DNA of 64,000 nucleotides from an uncultured Clostridia bacterium (GCA_910587735.1 CAJUNT010000002.1:114564-178563); one strand, 5' to 3'. Positions 36,035 to 45,814 are shown, counted from the first letter of the stretch. The notes: generated by a model not told the origin, from the sequence alone. Translations and numbers: made by a program.

Positions 36035-36726
36035 TGTGGCATACATTAAAACAGTTTTATAATAGCGCACAATGGAATCATATCAGAAACATTGTCGTTG
36101 CAGAAAGAAGTCAAAAAACAGGTAATATTACTTGTGAGTATTGCGGTAATACTATATCATCATTTGGTGATGTGGAAATTGACCATATAAAAGAATTGAC
36201 ACTTGATAATGTAAATGATGTCAATATATCACTCAATACAGACAATTTAAAAATAGCTTGTCATAGCTGTCATAACAAAAAGCATGGCAGATTTTGCAGT
36301 ACAGAAAGAAAAGTATATATTGTGTATGGTGCGCCTTTTTCGGGCAAAAACACATATGTAAAACAAAATATGTTTAGAGGGGACTTAATAGTATCACTGG
36401 ATAGATTGTTCCAAGCGATATCGTTTTTAAATTTATACGATAAGCCGGATTTACTGAAATACAATGTATTTAGTGTAAGAAATACGTTACTTGATAATAT
36501 CAAAACAAGATACGGCAAATATAAAAATGCATGGGTAATTGGTGGTTATGCGAACAAACACGACAGAGAACATATCAAAAAAGAATTGTGTGCAGAACTG
36601 ATATATATGCAGTCAACAAAAGAGGAATGTCTCAAAAGGTTGGAGCTTTGCCAAGATGACAGACAATACCAAAAAGCAGAATATAAAAAATATATTGCAA
36701 AGTGGTTTGATGAGTTTGTGCCATGA
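36034..36726 (+). CDS. HNH endonuclease fused to P-loop kinase-like domain
   Basis: 230 aa. HNH part (1-88): CEYC...VEIDHI...NTDNLKIACHSCHNKKH with two zinc CxxC pairs and the DH-N-H triad. From about 92 a P-loop domain (IVYGAPFSGKNTYVKQN, then SLDRLFQAIS) resembles small nucleotide kinases/AAA_33. HNH proteins beside terminases assist DNA cleavage during packaging. The start overlaps the previous stop. Confidence 0.85.
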   Translation: MWHTLKQFYNSAQWNHIRNIVVAERSQKTGNITCEYCGNTISSFGDVEIDHIKELTLDNVNDVNISLNTDNLKIACHSCHNKKHGRFCSTERKVYIVYGAPFSGKNTYVKQNMFRGDLIVSLDRLFQAISFLNLYDKPDLLKYNVFSVRNTLLDNIKTRYGKYKNAWVIGGYANKHDREHIKKELCAELIYMQSTKEECLKRLELCQDDRQYQKAEYKKYIAKWFDEFVP

Positions 36727-36827
36727 TACCCCCCTATTTTTTAAAAAATATGCTTTGCCCTAAGACCGCAGCCCTACCATAGTTTGCACATAAACTAAAA
36801 ATTTGAAATCGGTTTTGAAAAATAATA

Positions 36828-37091
36828 GCGTTCGTAAAATAATGGAATAATAGTGTTTGCAAAAGTTAAAGTTTTTGCCCCGCTTTTTTCAAAAAGCGGG
36901 TGAGAGTTTGAGAGCAACGCTCTCAAGGTTTTAACAGAATAATATTAAATTAAAAATATTATATATTGTAAAAGTTTAGTGAAAGGGTTTAAGGGGATTA
37001 AAAGAATATCTTTTATTTGCGGACGTTGTCCGCGCCTACAAACTTTTTTGAAAAAAAGTTTGACAAAAAACTTTTGAATATGCGAACGCAA
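36828..37091 (+). mobile_element. Hairpin-array repeat, copy 5
   Basis: Forward, best-preserved type. GCGTTCG left end, AAAGTTTTTGCCCCGC, CCCGCTTTTT-TC-AAAAAGCGGG, TTGAGAGC-AAC-GCTCTCAA, GCGGAC-GTT-GTCCGC, AAACTTTTTT-GA-AAAAAAGTTT, GACAAAAAACTTT, GCGAACGCAAT. The right tip is duplicated (to 37122). Between HNH and the next gene. Confidence 0.85.
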
Positions 37092-37145
37092 TTACAGCGA
37101 CTTTTCAATTTGCGAACGCAGTTATATCAAGTGAAGGAGGAAAAC

Positions 37146-37493
37146 ATGGACAGAAAAGCAGAAATTGAAAAAGAATACCAAAATTTAAGACAAATTTTTT
37201 CAATATTGGAACAAAATGAATTTAATTTAATCAGTGGACTTTTAGAAGAAACAGCATACCAAAAAGTGACATTGTGCGAAATGAGAGAAATCATGTCAGA
37301 AACGGGCATGATATTGATACACCCTCATGACAACACAAAACAAAAAGCATTACCCATAGCAAACGAATACAGAAGAACGGCAAATATTTATGCACTGAAT
37401 ATCAAACAACTGTATTCTTTACTCCATAAACTGGACGATGAACAACAGGACGCATTTGACGAATGGCTAAAAGAAAGTGATAACTATGCATGA
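37146..37493 (+). CDS. P27-like terminase small subunit candidate
   Basis: 115 aa, helical. The patterns YQNLRQIFSILEQNEFNLISGLLEETA, L.EMREIMSETGMI and the C-terminal YALNIKQLYSLLHKL agree with short P27-type small terminases that directly precede the large subunit, as here. ATG at 37146 follows GAAGGAGG; the longer open frame upstream is repeat-derived. Overlaps terL by 8 nt. Confidence 0.6.
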   Translation: MDRKAEIEKEYQNLRQIFSILEQNEFNLISGLLEETAYQKVTLCEMREIMSETGMILIHPHDNTKQKALPIANEYRRTANIYALNIKQLYSLLHKLDDEQQDAFDEWLKESDNYA

Positions 37494-39174
37494 CATACAT
37501 AATTGTACTATCAATGGAAAACATTCCTATTTCTTGGAATATTACAATAAAGCAAAAGACCCCAATGATGACAGTGTGATAATAGGGCAGGAACTGATGA
37601 AATGTCTTGAAAACTGCATTACCGATTTATATGACAACACCTATTATTACGATATGAAAAAAGCACACAAAAGAATTGATTTTATACAAAAATTTGTAAA
37701 ACACACAAAAAGTCCTTTTCATGGCAAGCCTTTTTTATTGGAATTATGGGAAAAGGCAGTTATAGAAGTGTTTTACTCTTTTTATTTTACAAAAAGCAAA
37801 TTAAGGCGTTTTAAAAAAATGATACTGCTTGTGGGCAGAAAAAACGGTAAAAGTACATTTTGTGCTGCAATCTGTTTTACGGAGTTTATGATAGGCAATG
37901 CAGGTAGTGATATTGTATGTAGTAGCAATGATGACGCACAAGCAAATTTGATATTTTCTGAAATTGCAAATATGAGAGCGAAATTCGATGCAAAGGGAAA
38001 ATATACACACAAAAATTTAAAAGGTATATTTCATTTAAAAAATGATAGCACTATCACAAAATTATCTGAAAAAACACAAAACAAAGAAGGCAGAAATATA
38101 GAACTTGCTATACTGGATGAAAGTCACGAAATGAAAACAAATATCATTGCAAAAAGTATAGAACAATCGCAGTCATCAAAATATGAGCCTATATTTATAA
38201 ACATTACAACAGAGGGATTTGTTGAAAATGGCTATTTAGACAATGAATTGCAATATGCAAGGGAAGTGTTGAGGGGAGAAAGGGAAGATAATGAACTTTT
38301 ACCTTGGCTATATACCATGGACAGCGAACAGGAAATATATCAACACCCCCAATACTGGAAAAAAGCAAACCCAAGTTTAGGCACAATAAAAAAAGTGGAC
38401 TATCTCAAAAAGGAATTGAGAAAGGCACAGGCGTCTAAAGCTGACAGAATATTCACATTATCAAAAGATTTTAATATCAAACAAAACAGCGTTGAAACGT
38501 GGTTACTTGAAAAAGATATAAAAAATAATTTAACATTTGATATAGAAGATTTTACAAATGGTTTTGCTATTGCAGCAACAGATTTATCAGAAACAACAGA
38601 CCTGACAAGTGCCAGAGTGCTTTTGATGAAAAAGGGGGAGAAACAGAAATATTTTTATCAAATGTATTTTATACCAGAATCGAAATTAGAGCAAAGTAAA
38701 CAGGATAGTATAGATTATTTTGATATGGCAAAAAGAAATTTGTTGACAATATGTCCTGGCAATGAAGTAGATTATAGTATGGTAGTAGAGTGGTATGTCT
38801 ATTTATGTCAAAAATATCATATCAAAATATTTAAAGAAGGGCATGACAGATGGAATGCAAAGTCATTTGTGAATGAAATGGACGATTATGGTTTTGATAC
38901 AGAAAAAGTTACACAGGATTATGAAACATTGTCAACACCTATGAAAATATTAGAGGCTGATTTAAAATCAGGTATTGTAAATTATAATCAAAATCCCATA
39001 GATATTTATTGTCTAAAAAATACAGCTTGCAGTGTAGATAAATTGGCTAGAATTATGCCAAAAAAAATGCTTGATAATGCGAATAAACGCATTGATGGCG
39101 CTGTCACAATGATAATGTGCTATGCCATGCTTGACAGATATAAAAGGGAATATATGGAATATGTAAATAGATAA
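37486..39174 (+). CDS. terL: Terminase large subunit
   Basis: 562 aa. ATPase: Walker A LLVGRKNGKST and Walker B LAILDESHEM; C-terminal RNase H-like nuclease with FAIATDLSETTD as first metal site (the sequence reads AIAATDLSETTD), then RWNAKSFVNEM and the final DGAVTMIMCYA. Drives DNA into proheads and cuts concatemers; Terminase_1/P27-associated family. A GTG nine bases earlier is an alternative start. Confidence 0.93.
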   Translation: MHDIHNCTINGKHSYFLEYYNKAKDPNDDSVIIGQELMKCLENCITDLYDNTYYYDMKKAHKRIDFIQKFVKHTKSPFHGKPFLLELWEKAVIEVFYSFYFTKSKLRRFKKMILLVGRKNGKSTFCAAICFTEFMIGNAGSDIVCSSNDDAQANLIFSEIANMRAKFDAKGKYTHKNLKGIFHLKNDSTITKLSEKTQNKEGRNIELAILDESHEMKTNIIAKSIEQSQSSKYEPIFINITTEGFVENGYLDNELQYAREVLRGEREDNELLPWLYTMDSEQEIYQHPQYWKKANPSLGTIKKVDYLKKELRKAQASKADRIFTLSKDFNIKQNSVETWLLEKDIKNNLTFDIEDFTNGFAIAATDLSETTDLTSARVLLMKKGEKQKYFYQMYFIPESKLEQSKQDSIDYFDMAKRNLLTICPGNEVDYSMVVEWYVYLCQKYHIKIFKEGHDRWNAKSFVNEMDDYGFDTEKVTQDYETLSTPMKILEADLKSGIVNYNQNPIDIYCLKNTACSVDKLARIMPKKMLDNANKRIDGAVTMIMCYAMLDRYKREYMEYVNR

Positions 39175-39187
39175 GGGAGGTGAATAT

Positions 39188-40411
39188 TTGGGTATATTTG
39201 ATAAATTTCGTACAAAAAAACAACAATATTGTTATATCAATATGATGAACGGCAGTACACCTATATTTACGCAATTTGGCAATGATATTTATGCAAGTGA
39301 TATTGTGCAGGGGTGTATACGATGCATTTCTTCTGCAATAGCAAAATGTAAACCAAGACATATCAGAACAACAGAAAACGGTATACAGCAAAATGTAAAA
39401 AGCAGTATCAACAGACTTTTAAAATTTCAGCCTAATCCTTACATGACAACAAGTGATTTTTTAGAAAAAATAGTATATTTAAGAGAAATGTATAAAAATG
39501 CTTTTATTTATCCCGCTTTTCATGAAATACCATTAAAAGACGGCTATGTTAAAAGGGAATATGTGGGCTTTTATCCTTTGCAACCTATACAGACTACATT
39601 TTTACAAGATGACAGTGGCACAATATGGATAGAGTTTTTATTTTCAAATGGTGAAAGTTATACATTTCCTTATCAAGATATCATTCATTGGAGAAAGGAT
39701 TTCGGTGCAAATGAATTTATGGGAGGGGATAGTGCAGGAGGTGCGTCAAATAATGCCATATTAAAATTGTTGCAAACAGACCATACTGTATTAGAAAGTA
39801 TGGATAATGCAGTACGCTCTACAACAGGTGTAAGGGGCATTATAAAGGTACATGGCTTATTTGATTTGGATAAACAAAAAGAAGTAAAAAACGAATTTGA
39901 ACAGAAATTAAAAGCGGGACAAAGTGGTTTTGTAACAATGGATGCCAAAAGCGATTTTATACCCATTTCATTAAATCCTAAAGTATTGGATAAAGATACT
40001 ATGGAATTTGTAGAGCAAAGAATATTAAATCAATATGGTATTTCTATTGCAGTATATAATGGTGATTTTACAGAAGAACAATATCAATCATTTTACGAAA
40101 AGACACTAGAAAATATGTTAATTAGCTTAGGGCAGTGCTTTACCGCAACACTTTTTACAGATAGGGAAATAGATTTCGGTAATGAAATTGTGTTTTATAA
40201 TCAAGGATTGCTTTATACTTCTATGAAAAATAAAATTGCAGTAGTAGATATATTAAGTAGTAGAGGAACATTTACAGATAATCAAATATTGTCTGTATTT
40301 GGCTATCCACCTTTTGAGGGAGGGGATAAAAGAAAGCAAAGTCTAAACTATATCAATGCAGAATTAGCAGACAGCTATCAAATGCAGGGGAAGGGAAGTG
40401 ACAAAACATGA
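39188..40411 (+). CDS. Portal protein (HK97 family)
   Basis: 407 aa with a TTG start behind GGGAGGTG. Marks: FLEKIVYLREMYKNAFIY, the hinge-like IIHWRKDFG, GVRGIIKVHG, and YQSFYEKTLENMLISLGQCFT before the clip/crown. Forms the dodecameric DNA entry ring. The stop overlaps the protease start by ATGA-type coupling. Confidence 0.92.
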   Translation: MGIFDKFRTKKQQYCYINMMNGSTPIFTQFGNDIYASDIVQGCIRCISSAIAKCKPRHIRTTENGIQQNVKSSINRLLKFQPNPYMTTSDFLEKIVYLREMYKNAFIYPAFHEIPLKDGYVKREYVGFYPLQPIQTTFLQDDSGTIWIEFLFSNGESYTFPYQDIIHWRKDFGANEFMGGDSAGGASNNAILKLLQTDHTVLESMDNAVRSTTGVRGIIKVHGLFDLDKQKEVKNEFEQKLKAGQSGFVTMDAKSDFIPISLNPKVLDKDTMEFVEQRILNQYGISIAVYNGDFTEEQYQSFYEKTLENMLISLGQCFTATLFTDREIDFGNEIVFYNQGLLYTSMKNKIAVVDILSSRGTFTDNQILSVFGYPPFEGGDKRKQSLNYINAELADSYQMQGKGSDKT

Positions 40412-40980
40412 ATATAGAAAAAAGACTTTTGAATATGGAAATAAAGCAAAATGATAGCAATGCTATGATAATAGAAGGTTATGCTATAACATATGATGAA
40501 CCAGCAACACATACTTCAGGAAATTACACTTTTACAGAAGTGATAAAAAGGGGTGCTTTAGATAATGCGGATTTGAGCGATGTTGTATTACGCTATAATC
40601 ATAATGATAGTTGGTGTATTATGGCAAGGACGAAAAATAATAGTTTGCAACTGATACATAATGATGTTGGTTTAAAAATACAAGCAAATTTAATAGATAC
40701 ACAAAGTAATAGAGACATTTATAAATCAATTCAAGAGGGATTGATAAATAAAATGTCTTTTTCTTTTACCGTTGCTGAAAAGGGTGATAGTTGGAGTGTT
40801 ACAAAAAAACAATCGTATAGAGAAATTATAAATATTGATAAGTTGTATGATGTGAGTGTGGTGGATATGCCTTTCTATGATACAACAAATGTTTATGCTA
40901 GAAGTGTGGAAAAAATAAAACAACAGCAGAATGATTTGTTAAAATTGCAAAAAAGAAAATTGTTGCTGTTGCAAAAATAA
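40408..40980 (+). CDS. HK97-family prohead protease
   Basis: 190 aa. Herpes-protease-like fold: IEGYAITYDEPA at the start, catalytic His in LRYNHN, catalytic Ser in NKMSFSF, VSVVDMPFYD near the end and a basic coiled C-terminus. Cleaves the capsid N-terminal delta domain, which is present in the next gene. Start overlaps the portal gene stop. Confidence 0.92.
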   Translation: MNIEKRLLNMEIKQNDSNAMIIEGYAITYDEPATHTSGNYTFTEVIKRGALDNADLSDVVLRYNHNDSWCIMARTKNNSLQLIHNDVGLKIQANLIDTQSNRDIYKSIQEGLINKMSFSFTVAEKGDSWSVTKKQSYREIINIDKLYDVSVVDMPFYDTTNVYARSVEKIKQQQNDLLKLQKRKLLLLQK

Positions 40981-40990
40981 CGATACAATA

Positions 40991-41230
40991 GCGAACGCTA
41001 AATAAAAAGTTTTTGCCCCGCTTTTTTCAAAAAGCGGGTGAGAGTTTGAGAGCAACGCTCTCAAGGTTTTAACGGAACAATATTAAATTAAAAATATTAA
41101 ACATTGTATGAGTTTAGTGAAAAGGTTTGAGAGGATAAAAAGAATATCTTTTGTTTTGCGGACGCTGTCCGCACCTGCAAACTTTTTTGAAAAAAAGTTT
41201 GACAAAAAACTTTACTTTTAGCGAACGCAA
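40991..41230 (+). mobile_element. Hairpin-array repeat, copy 6
   Basis: Forward, nearly the same order and sequence as copy 5. Third hairpin reads GCGGAC-GCT-GTCCGC. Ends 14 nt before the AAGGAG of the capsid gene. Confidence 0.85.
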
Positions 41231-41257
41231 TATAAACGATAAAAAGGAGTGTACAAC

Positions 41258-42517
41258 ATGGAATTAGAAAAATTATTACAACAATCAGAACAAAGAAAAG
41301 CGGAAGCATTAGAAAACATCAAAAAAGCGGAAAATTTAGAAGAATTAGATATAGCCGAGTTAGCGTTACGAAAAGCAAACATTGACATAGAAAGTATAAA
41401 AAGTCAAATGGAGCAAAACAATTTACCGCCAGAATCACGAAAAGCACAACAACAAACAGAACAAAAGACATTTACTCCACTTGCGACATATGCAAATACA
41501 GAAAATGAGCAAGATATTTACAACACTATGGAATACAGAAAGGCGTTTCAAAATTATGTATTAAAAGGTGAGCCTATACCGGAAAAATTCAGCGAAAAAA
41601 GAGCAAATGAAATGACAACTGTATCTGACATCGGTGCGGTGATACCTACCACAATACAAAACAAAGTGATTGAAGATATGACAATAGAGGGGAAAATATT
41701 ATCTCGTATCAATCAAACAAGCTATCAAGGCGGTATTGAAATTCCAATATCTGATATCAATATTACTGCAAAATGGCTAGAGTCAGAAAATGAAGTGTCA
41801 GATGAACAAAAAGCAGAAATGAACGCAAAATTGACATTTAACTATCATGTGTTAGAGGCAAGGGTTGCCATTGGTTTACTTTCTGCAACAGTATCATTAC
41901 CTCTATTTGAAGCAACTGTTGTAGCACAATTAAAAAAGGCAATGACAAGAGCATTAGAAATAGCAATGATAGAGGGTAACGGTAATGGACAGCCATTAGG
42001 TTTTACAAAATATACACTACCTGTAAATCAAGTGATTACTATGACAGAATCAGACATTGGTACAGTGAAAAAATGGGCAGAAGTAGAAAGCGAAATACCA
42101 GAAAGTTATGAAGATAGTGTAATATATGTTATGGCTAAAAAAACATGGGAAATGTATTTAAACAGCATGACAGATACCACAGGGCAAAAAATAGGATTAG
42201 GCAGAATAAACGAAAAGGGACAAAAAATATTAAATGGCAGAGAGGTTTTGACAGTAGATAAATTACCTAGTTTTGTGAGTGCAAAAACAGGGGACATATT
42301 TGCGGTTGTAGTAGATTTATCACAATACTGTTTAAATAGCAATTTAGCTATGTATTATAAAAAATATTTTGATGAAGATAAAAATAAATGGATACATAAA
42401 GCACTTACTATTGCAGACGGCAAAATGGCAATCGGTACAATAGAAAAAAATGGTAGTACAAAATTGGTAGGAGCAAAAGGCTTACTTTATATCAAAAAAG
42501 GAACAGCAAGCGAATGA
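41258..42517 (+). CDS. Major capsid protein (HK97 fold)
   Basis: 419 aa. Residues 1-95 are a charged coiled-coil delta (scaffold) domain expected to be cleaved; the capsid proper starts near FRKAFQNYVLKGE-like YRKAFQNYVLKGE. Further marks: TTVSDIGAVIPTTIQNKVIEDM, ALEIAMIEGNGNGQPLGF, GREVLTVDKLP. Start at 41258 by AAGGAG at 8 nt; an in-frame GTG at 41249 falls in the ribosome site. Confidence 0.93.
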   Translation: MELEKLLQQSEQRKAEALENIKKAENLEELDIAELALRKANIDIESIKSQMEQNNLPPESRKAQQQTEQKTFTPLATYANTENEQDIYNTMEYRKAFQNYVLKGEPIPEKFSEKRANEMTTVSDIGAVIPTTIQNKVIEDMTIEGKILSRINQTSYQGGIEIPISDINITAKWLESENEVSDEQKAEMNAKLTFNYHVLEARVAIGLLSATVSLPLFEATVVAQLKKAMTRALEIAMIEGNGNGQPLGFTKYTLPVNQVITMTESDIGTVKKWAEVESEIPESYEDSVIYVMAKKTWEMYLNSMTDTTGQKIGLGRINEKGQKILNGREVLTVDKLPSFVSAKTGDIFAVVVDLSQYCLNSNLAMYYKKYFDEDKNKWIHKALTIADGKMAIGTIEKNGSTKLVGAKGLLYIKKGTASE

Positions 42518-42798
42518 GTAGGAACTATTTAAAAATATTAAAGCAATACATTCGTATTGATACAAATGATGATGATGTATTATTAAAGCAACTCATGAAG
42601 GGAGCAGAACAATATTTAAAAAATGCAGGCGTTACAGTGGGTTATGAAAATCCATTGTATTGTACTGCTATCAATATGCTTGTGGCAAACTGGTACGACA
42701 ATAGGGATATTATAGGGGGAAAAGATACCCTTTCTATACAGTTTCAAAATATTGTTTCACAGCTTGCCTATATCAGAAAAGAGGAACAACATGGCTAG
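42514..42798 (+). CDS. Head-tail connector (HK97 gp6-like)
   Basis: 94 aa, all helical (YLKILKQYIRIDTNDDDVLLKQLMKGAEQYL...AINMLVANWYDNRD), the pattern of the gp6/YqbG-like adaptor ring that docks under the portal. Overlaps the capsid stop (ATGA) and the next start. Confidence 0.85.
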   Translation: MSRNYLKILKQYIRIDTNDDDVLLKQLMKGAEQYLKNAGVTVGYENPLYCTAINMLVANWYDNRDIIGGKDTLSIQFQNIVSQLAYIRKEEQHG

Positions 42799-43126
42799 TT
42801 TATGCAGTAGGCTAAACAACAGAATTGCATTGTATACTAAAGTGCAAGTAATAAATGAATTAGGTGAAAAGGACTATCAATATCAACAAATCAAAACAAT
42901 ATATGCTGAAATATTACCGCAATCAGGAAATGAAAAAACGGGACAAGGCAATACATTATTTTCAGAAATCAGCCACAAAATTATCATACGAGCAAATGCA
43001 GTAAAACAATTATCAAATGATATGTATATTGTTTTTGACAATAAAAGATATGATGTTAAATATTTTCAGCCTAATTATAAATATCACAATTATATAGAAT
43101 TATATTGTAAATTGGTGGTGGAATAA
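42791..43126 (+). CDS. Head closure protein (SPP1 gp16-like)
   Basis: 111 aa. Starts LCSRLNNRIALYTKVQ, the usual opening of phage head-tail adaptors, and is beta-rich with IIIRANAVKQLSNDMYIVFDNKRYDV. Plugs the portal exit. ATG at 42791 with GAGGAA upstream, inside the end of the previous gene. Confidence 0.85.
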   Translation: MASLCSRLNNRIALYTKVQVINELGEKDYQYQQIKTIYAEILPQSGNEKTGQGNTLFSEISHKIIIRANAVKQLSNDMYIVFDNKRYDVKYFQPNYKYHNYIELYCKLVVE

Positions 43127-43552
43127 ATGACAAATGGTTTCGATGCAAGCGCATTGGATTTGTGGGCAGAAGAAATATTGAATATTGCTCAAAAAGATAT
43201 GCCTAAAAAAACAAAAAAGTTTATGAATCAGGAAGGGCAAAAACTCAAAAAAATAACAAAACAAAAAGCAAAACAGGCTGTCAAAAAGAAAACAGGAAAT
43301 TATTTAAAAAGAATCAAAAAAGGAAAGGTGTATACATATAAAGGGAATGGCGGTTTGTCTGTTAGGGTATATGGTGCAGCTCCCCACTCTCATTTACTGG
43401 AACAGGGGCATAACATCAAGAATAAAAAAGATGGTGCAGTGTTAGGAAGAACAAGAGCATTTCATATATTGGATAAAAGTGGACGAGAATTTCAACAAGA
43501 ATTTCAAAATGATGTTGAAAATTTTATTGATGAAATTGCGAGGGAATTATGA
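43127..43552 (+). CDS. Tail completion protein (HK97 gp10 family)
   Basis: 141 aa. Very basic central region (KKITKQKAKQAVKKKTGNYLKRIKKGKVYTY) followed by PHSHLLEQGH, the family's signature. Acts at the head-tail joint. Confidence 0.86.
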   Translation: MTNGFDASALDLWAEEILNIAQKDMPKKTKKFMNQEGQKLKKITKQKAKQAVKKKTGNYLKRIKKGKVYTYKGNGGLSVRVYGAAPHSHLLEQGHNIKNKKDGAVLGRTRAFHILDKSGREFQQEFQNDVENFIDEIAREL

Positions 43553-43992
43553 TAACCATATTTGATATCAATAAATGTGTGAATGATACCATACAAAATG
43601 CAGTCAAAAATATTTTTGATTATGATGTGCCTATTGTTGCAGAAGAATTAAAAGAGCCTATTGAAAGACCCTGTATCAAAATTATGATGGATAATCATAA
43701 AAATGGTAAATTAAATGCTTTTTTTCAGCAAAAAAATTTAACGGTGTATGTTTATTTTTTTGCTAAAAATGATAGGCGTACTAAATTTGATAATATGAAA
43801 GTACAAAATGCTATGGAACAGGCATTATTGCAAGGTATTTTTATAAATGATATGTGGTTTGATATAGAAGAGGTTAATACAGATAATACAGAGGGGGTAT
43901 TGTGTTGTAGTTTTGATTTAGAAATAATAGAAGAAATAGAAAGAGTAGAAAGAGACGAATATATGGAAGAATTGGAAATGAAAGTAAAATAA
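43549..43992 (+). CDS. Tail terminator-like protein (DUF6838)
   Basis: 147 aa. Opens with an amphipathic helix then VPIVAEELKEPIERPCIKIMMD and a beta region with EVNTDNTEGVLCCSFDLEII, as in tail terminators of Xkd-like phages. Overlaps the previous gene by ATGA-type coupling and is followed by repeat copy 7. Confidence 0.75.
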   Translation: MITIFDINKCVNDTIQNAVKNIFDYDVPIVAEELKEPIERPCIKIMMDNHKNGKLNAFFQQKNLTVYVYFFAKNDRRTKFDNMKVQNAMEQALLQGIFINDMWFDIEEVNTDNTEGVLCCSFDLEIIEEIERVERDEYMEELEMKVK

Positions 43993-44002
43993 TGAAGCAA
44001 TA

Positions 44003-44237
44003 GCGTTCGCAAAAAGTAAAGTTCTTTGTCAAACTTTCTTTCAAGAAAGTTTGTAGGGTGCGGGAAAACATCCCGCATAAAACTGATTATAAACTATTTG
44101 AAATATGGGCTGATTTTTTTATTGTACACTTTTCAAATATCATAATGTTTTGTTAAGACCTTGAGGGTGTTGCCCTCAAACTCCTACCCGCTTTTTGAAA
44201 AAAGCGGGGCAAAAACTTTACTTTTTGCGAACGTAAT
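44003..44237 (-). mobile_element. Hairpin-array repeat, copy 7 (inverted)
   Basis: Reverse orientation. Ends are inverted copies, GCGTTCGCAAAAAGTAAAG on the left and its near complement CTTTACTTTTTGCGAACG on the right. Hairpins: AAACTTTCTT/AAGAAAGTTT, GCGGGA...TCCCGC, TTGAGGGT-GTT-GCCCTCAA, CCCGCTTTTT/AAAAAGCGGG. Sits just before the sheath gene. Confidence 0.85.
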
Positions 44238-44268
44238 TAAAACATAATTTTTAGAAAGGGGTAATCTT

Positions 44269-45357
44269 ATGGCGGTAAAAATGCCTAGTATTGAAGTCAT
44301 ATTCAAGCAATTAGCAGGCAGTCTAATTGACAGAAGTGAAAGAAGTATAGCAATACTCATTATAAAAGACGACACAAATCAAACAATATACAAAAAATAC
44401 AAAGACATTACGCAAGTAGATGCTGACGAAAAGATTTATACATCTGAAAATTTAAGGTATATAAAAGATGTATTGATATGGGGTGTTATGGAATGTCATG
44501 TGGTAAGAGTATGTGAAAACACTAATTTGAATGACGCATTAAAAATAATAGAAAAGAAAGTCAAAACAGGCTGGATAACAATAGCAGATGGTACAAGTGA
44601 GGATTTTGAAAGTATTACAAGCTGGATAAAATCAAAAGAAGGTCAAAACAAAACATATAAAGCAGTAGTATATAAAGTAGCGGTAACAGACTGCAAGCAT
44701 ATTGTGAATTTCTACAATGACAAAGTGACATTTGCAGATGAAGAAAGAGGGGAGCAAGAAGGCTATTGCTATTGTCCTTCTTTGATAGGCATACTTGCAA
44801 AATGCAATATCAAAAAAGGCTGTACTTATTTTAAATGCAGTAATTTAGTATCAGTAGAGGAAGTAGAAGAAAATGACAAAGCGTTATCAGATGGCAAATT
44901 TATATTATTTCATGATGATGAAGTGGTAAGGGTTGGCGCTGGTATCAACTCCATGACAACAACAGACGGATTAAACAATACGGAGGACATGAAATATATT
45001 GAAACAGTAGAGGCTATGGACATCATCAATGATGATATCAGCAAAGTATTTAAACAGGAATATCTTGGTAATTACAGAAACAATTATGATAATCAAATAT
45101 TATTTATCAGTGCTATAAATACCTATTTTAAAGAACTTGCAAATGATTATGTACTCGACAACAATTACAATAATAAAGCAGATGTTGATGTGGAGGCGCA
45201 AAGAGGTGCATGGTTGGGTGTAGGAAAAACAGAAGCAGAATATTGGGACGAGCAGACGGTAAAAAATAATGCTTTTAAAAGGACAGTATATTTAGCAGGT
45301 GATATAAAAATACTGGGCAGTATGGAAAATTTGAAATTTACAGTAACATTATTTTAA
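44269..45357 (+). CDS. Contractile tail sheath protein
   Basis: 362 aa. N-terminal MPSIEVIFKQLAGSLIDRSERSIAILII and C-terminal EYLGNYRNNYDNQILFISAINTYFKELA...VDVEAQRGAWLGVG...VYLAGDIKILGSMENLKF match XkdK-type sheaths. This gene sets the phage as a myovirus. AGAAAGGGG precedes the ATG. Confidence 0.92.
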   Translation: MAVKMPSIEVIFKQLAGSLIDRSERSIAILIIKDDTNQTIYKKYKDITQVDADEKIYTSENLRYIKDVLIWGVMECHVVRVCENTNLNDALKIIEKKVKTGWITIADGTSEDFESITSWIKSKEGQNKTYKAVVYKVAVTDCKHIVNFYNDKVTFADEERGEQEGYCYCPSLIGILAKCNIKKGCTYFKCSNLVSVEEVEENDKALSDGKFILFHDDEVVRVGAGINSMTTTDGLNNTEDMKYIETVEAMDIINDDISKVFKQEYLGNYRNNYDNQILFISAINTYFKELANDYVLDNNYNNKADVDVEAQRGAWLGVGKTEAEYWDEQTVKNNAFKRTVYLAGDIKILGSMENLKFTVTLF

Positions 45358-45372
45358 TTAGGGGGTGGTTAT

Positions 45373-45798
45373 ATGGCATTAAATAAAAAAGCATTATATA
45401 TAGGAACAACTGGTAATGTATGGCTGAATGGACAAATTTTAGCGAATATTCAAAAAATAGAGGCAAAAATTACATACGATTTAGAGGACGTTACTGTAAT
45501 AGGTGACTTTGCAACACATCACTTATTTACGGGCTGGAACGGTGAGGGTACACTTAGTATGTATAAAATTGACAGCAGTGTGTTAAAAATTGTTTCGGAT
45601 ATGGCAAAAACGGGTATAGAGCCAGAAATAACAATTATATCGAAATTAACAAATAGGAATACCAAAAAAACAGAACGTATTGCATTAAAAGGTGTTGTAT
45701 TGTCTGAAATCAATTTAGTCAATTTTGAGGCAAAGGGGACATTGATGGAAGAAGTGCCTTTTACATTTGATGATTATGATGTTTTAGAAACAGCGTAA
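45373..45798 (+). CDS. Tail tube protein (XkdM-like)
   Basis: 141 aa. Characteristic strings: GTTGNVWLNGQILANIQKIEAKITYDLEDV and GWNGEGTLSMYKI. Forms the inner tube under the sheath; follows it by 15 nt with a GGGGGTGG site. Confidence 0.9.
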   Translation: MALNKKALYIGTTGNVWLNGQILANIQKIEAKITYDLEDVTVIGDFATHHLFTGWNGEGTLSMYKIDSSVLKIVSDMAKTGIEPEITIISKLTNRNTKKTERIALKGVVLSEINLVNFEAKGTLMEEVPFTFDDYDVLETA

Positions 45799-45814
45799 TA
45801 TTTGATAGTATTTG

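Noticed and set aside
36861..37075. Hairpin-array repeats as ordinary rho-independent terminators
   Set aside because: Several stems in fixed order with inverted outer ends and copies in both orientations within operons; individual stems may still terminate weakly but do not explain the whole element.
37017..37145. N-terminal extension of the P27-like gene
   Set aside because: Repeat-derived sequence again; GAAGGAGG before the ATG at 37146 sets the start.
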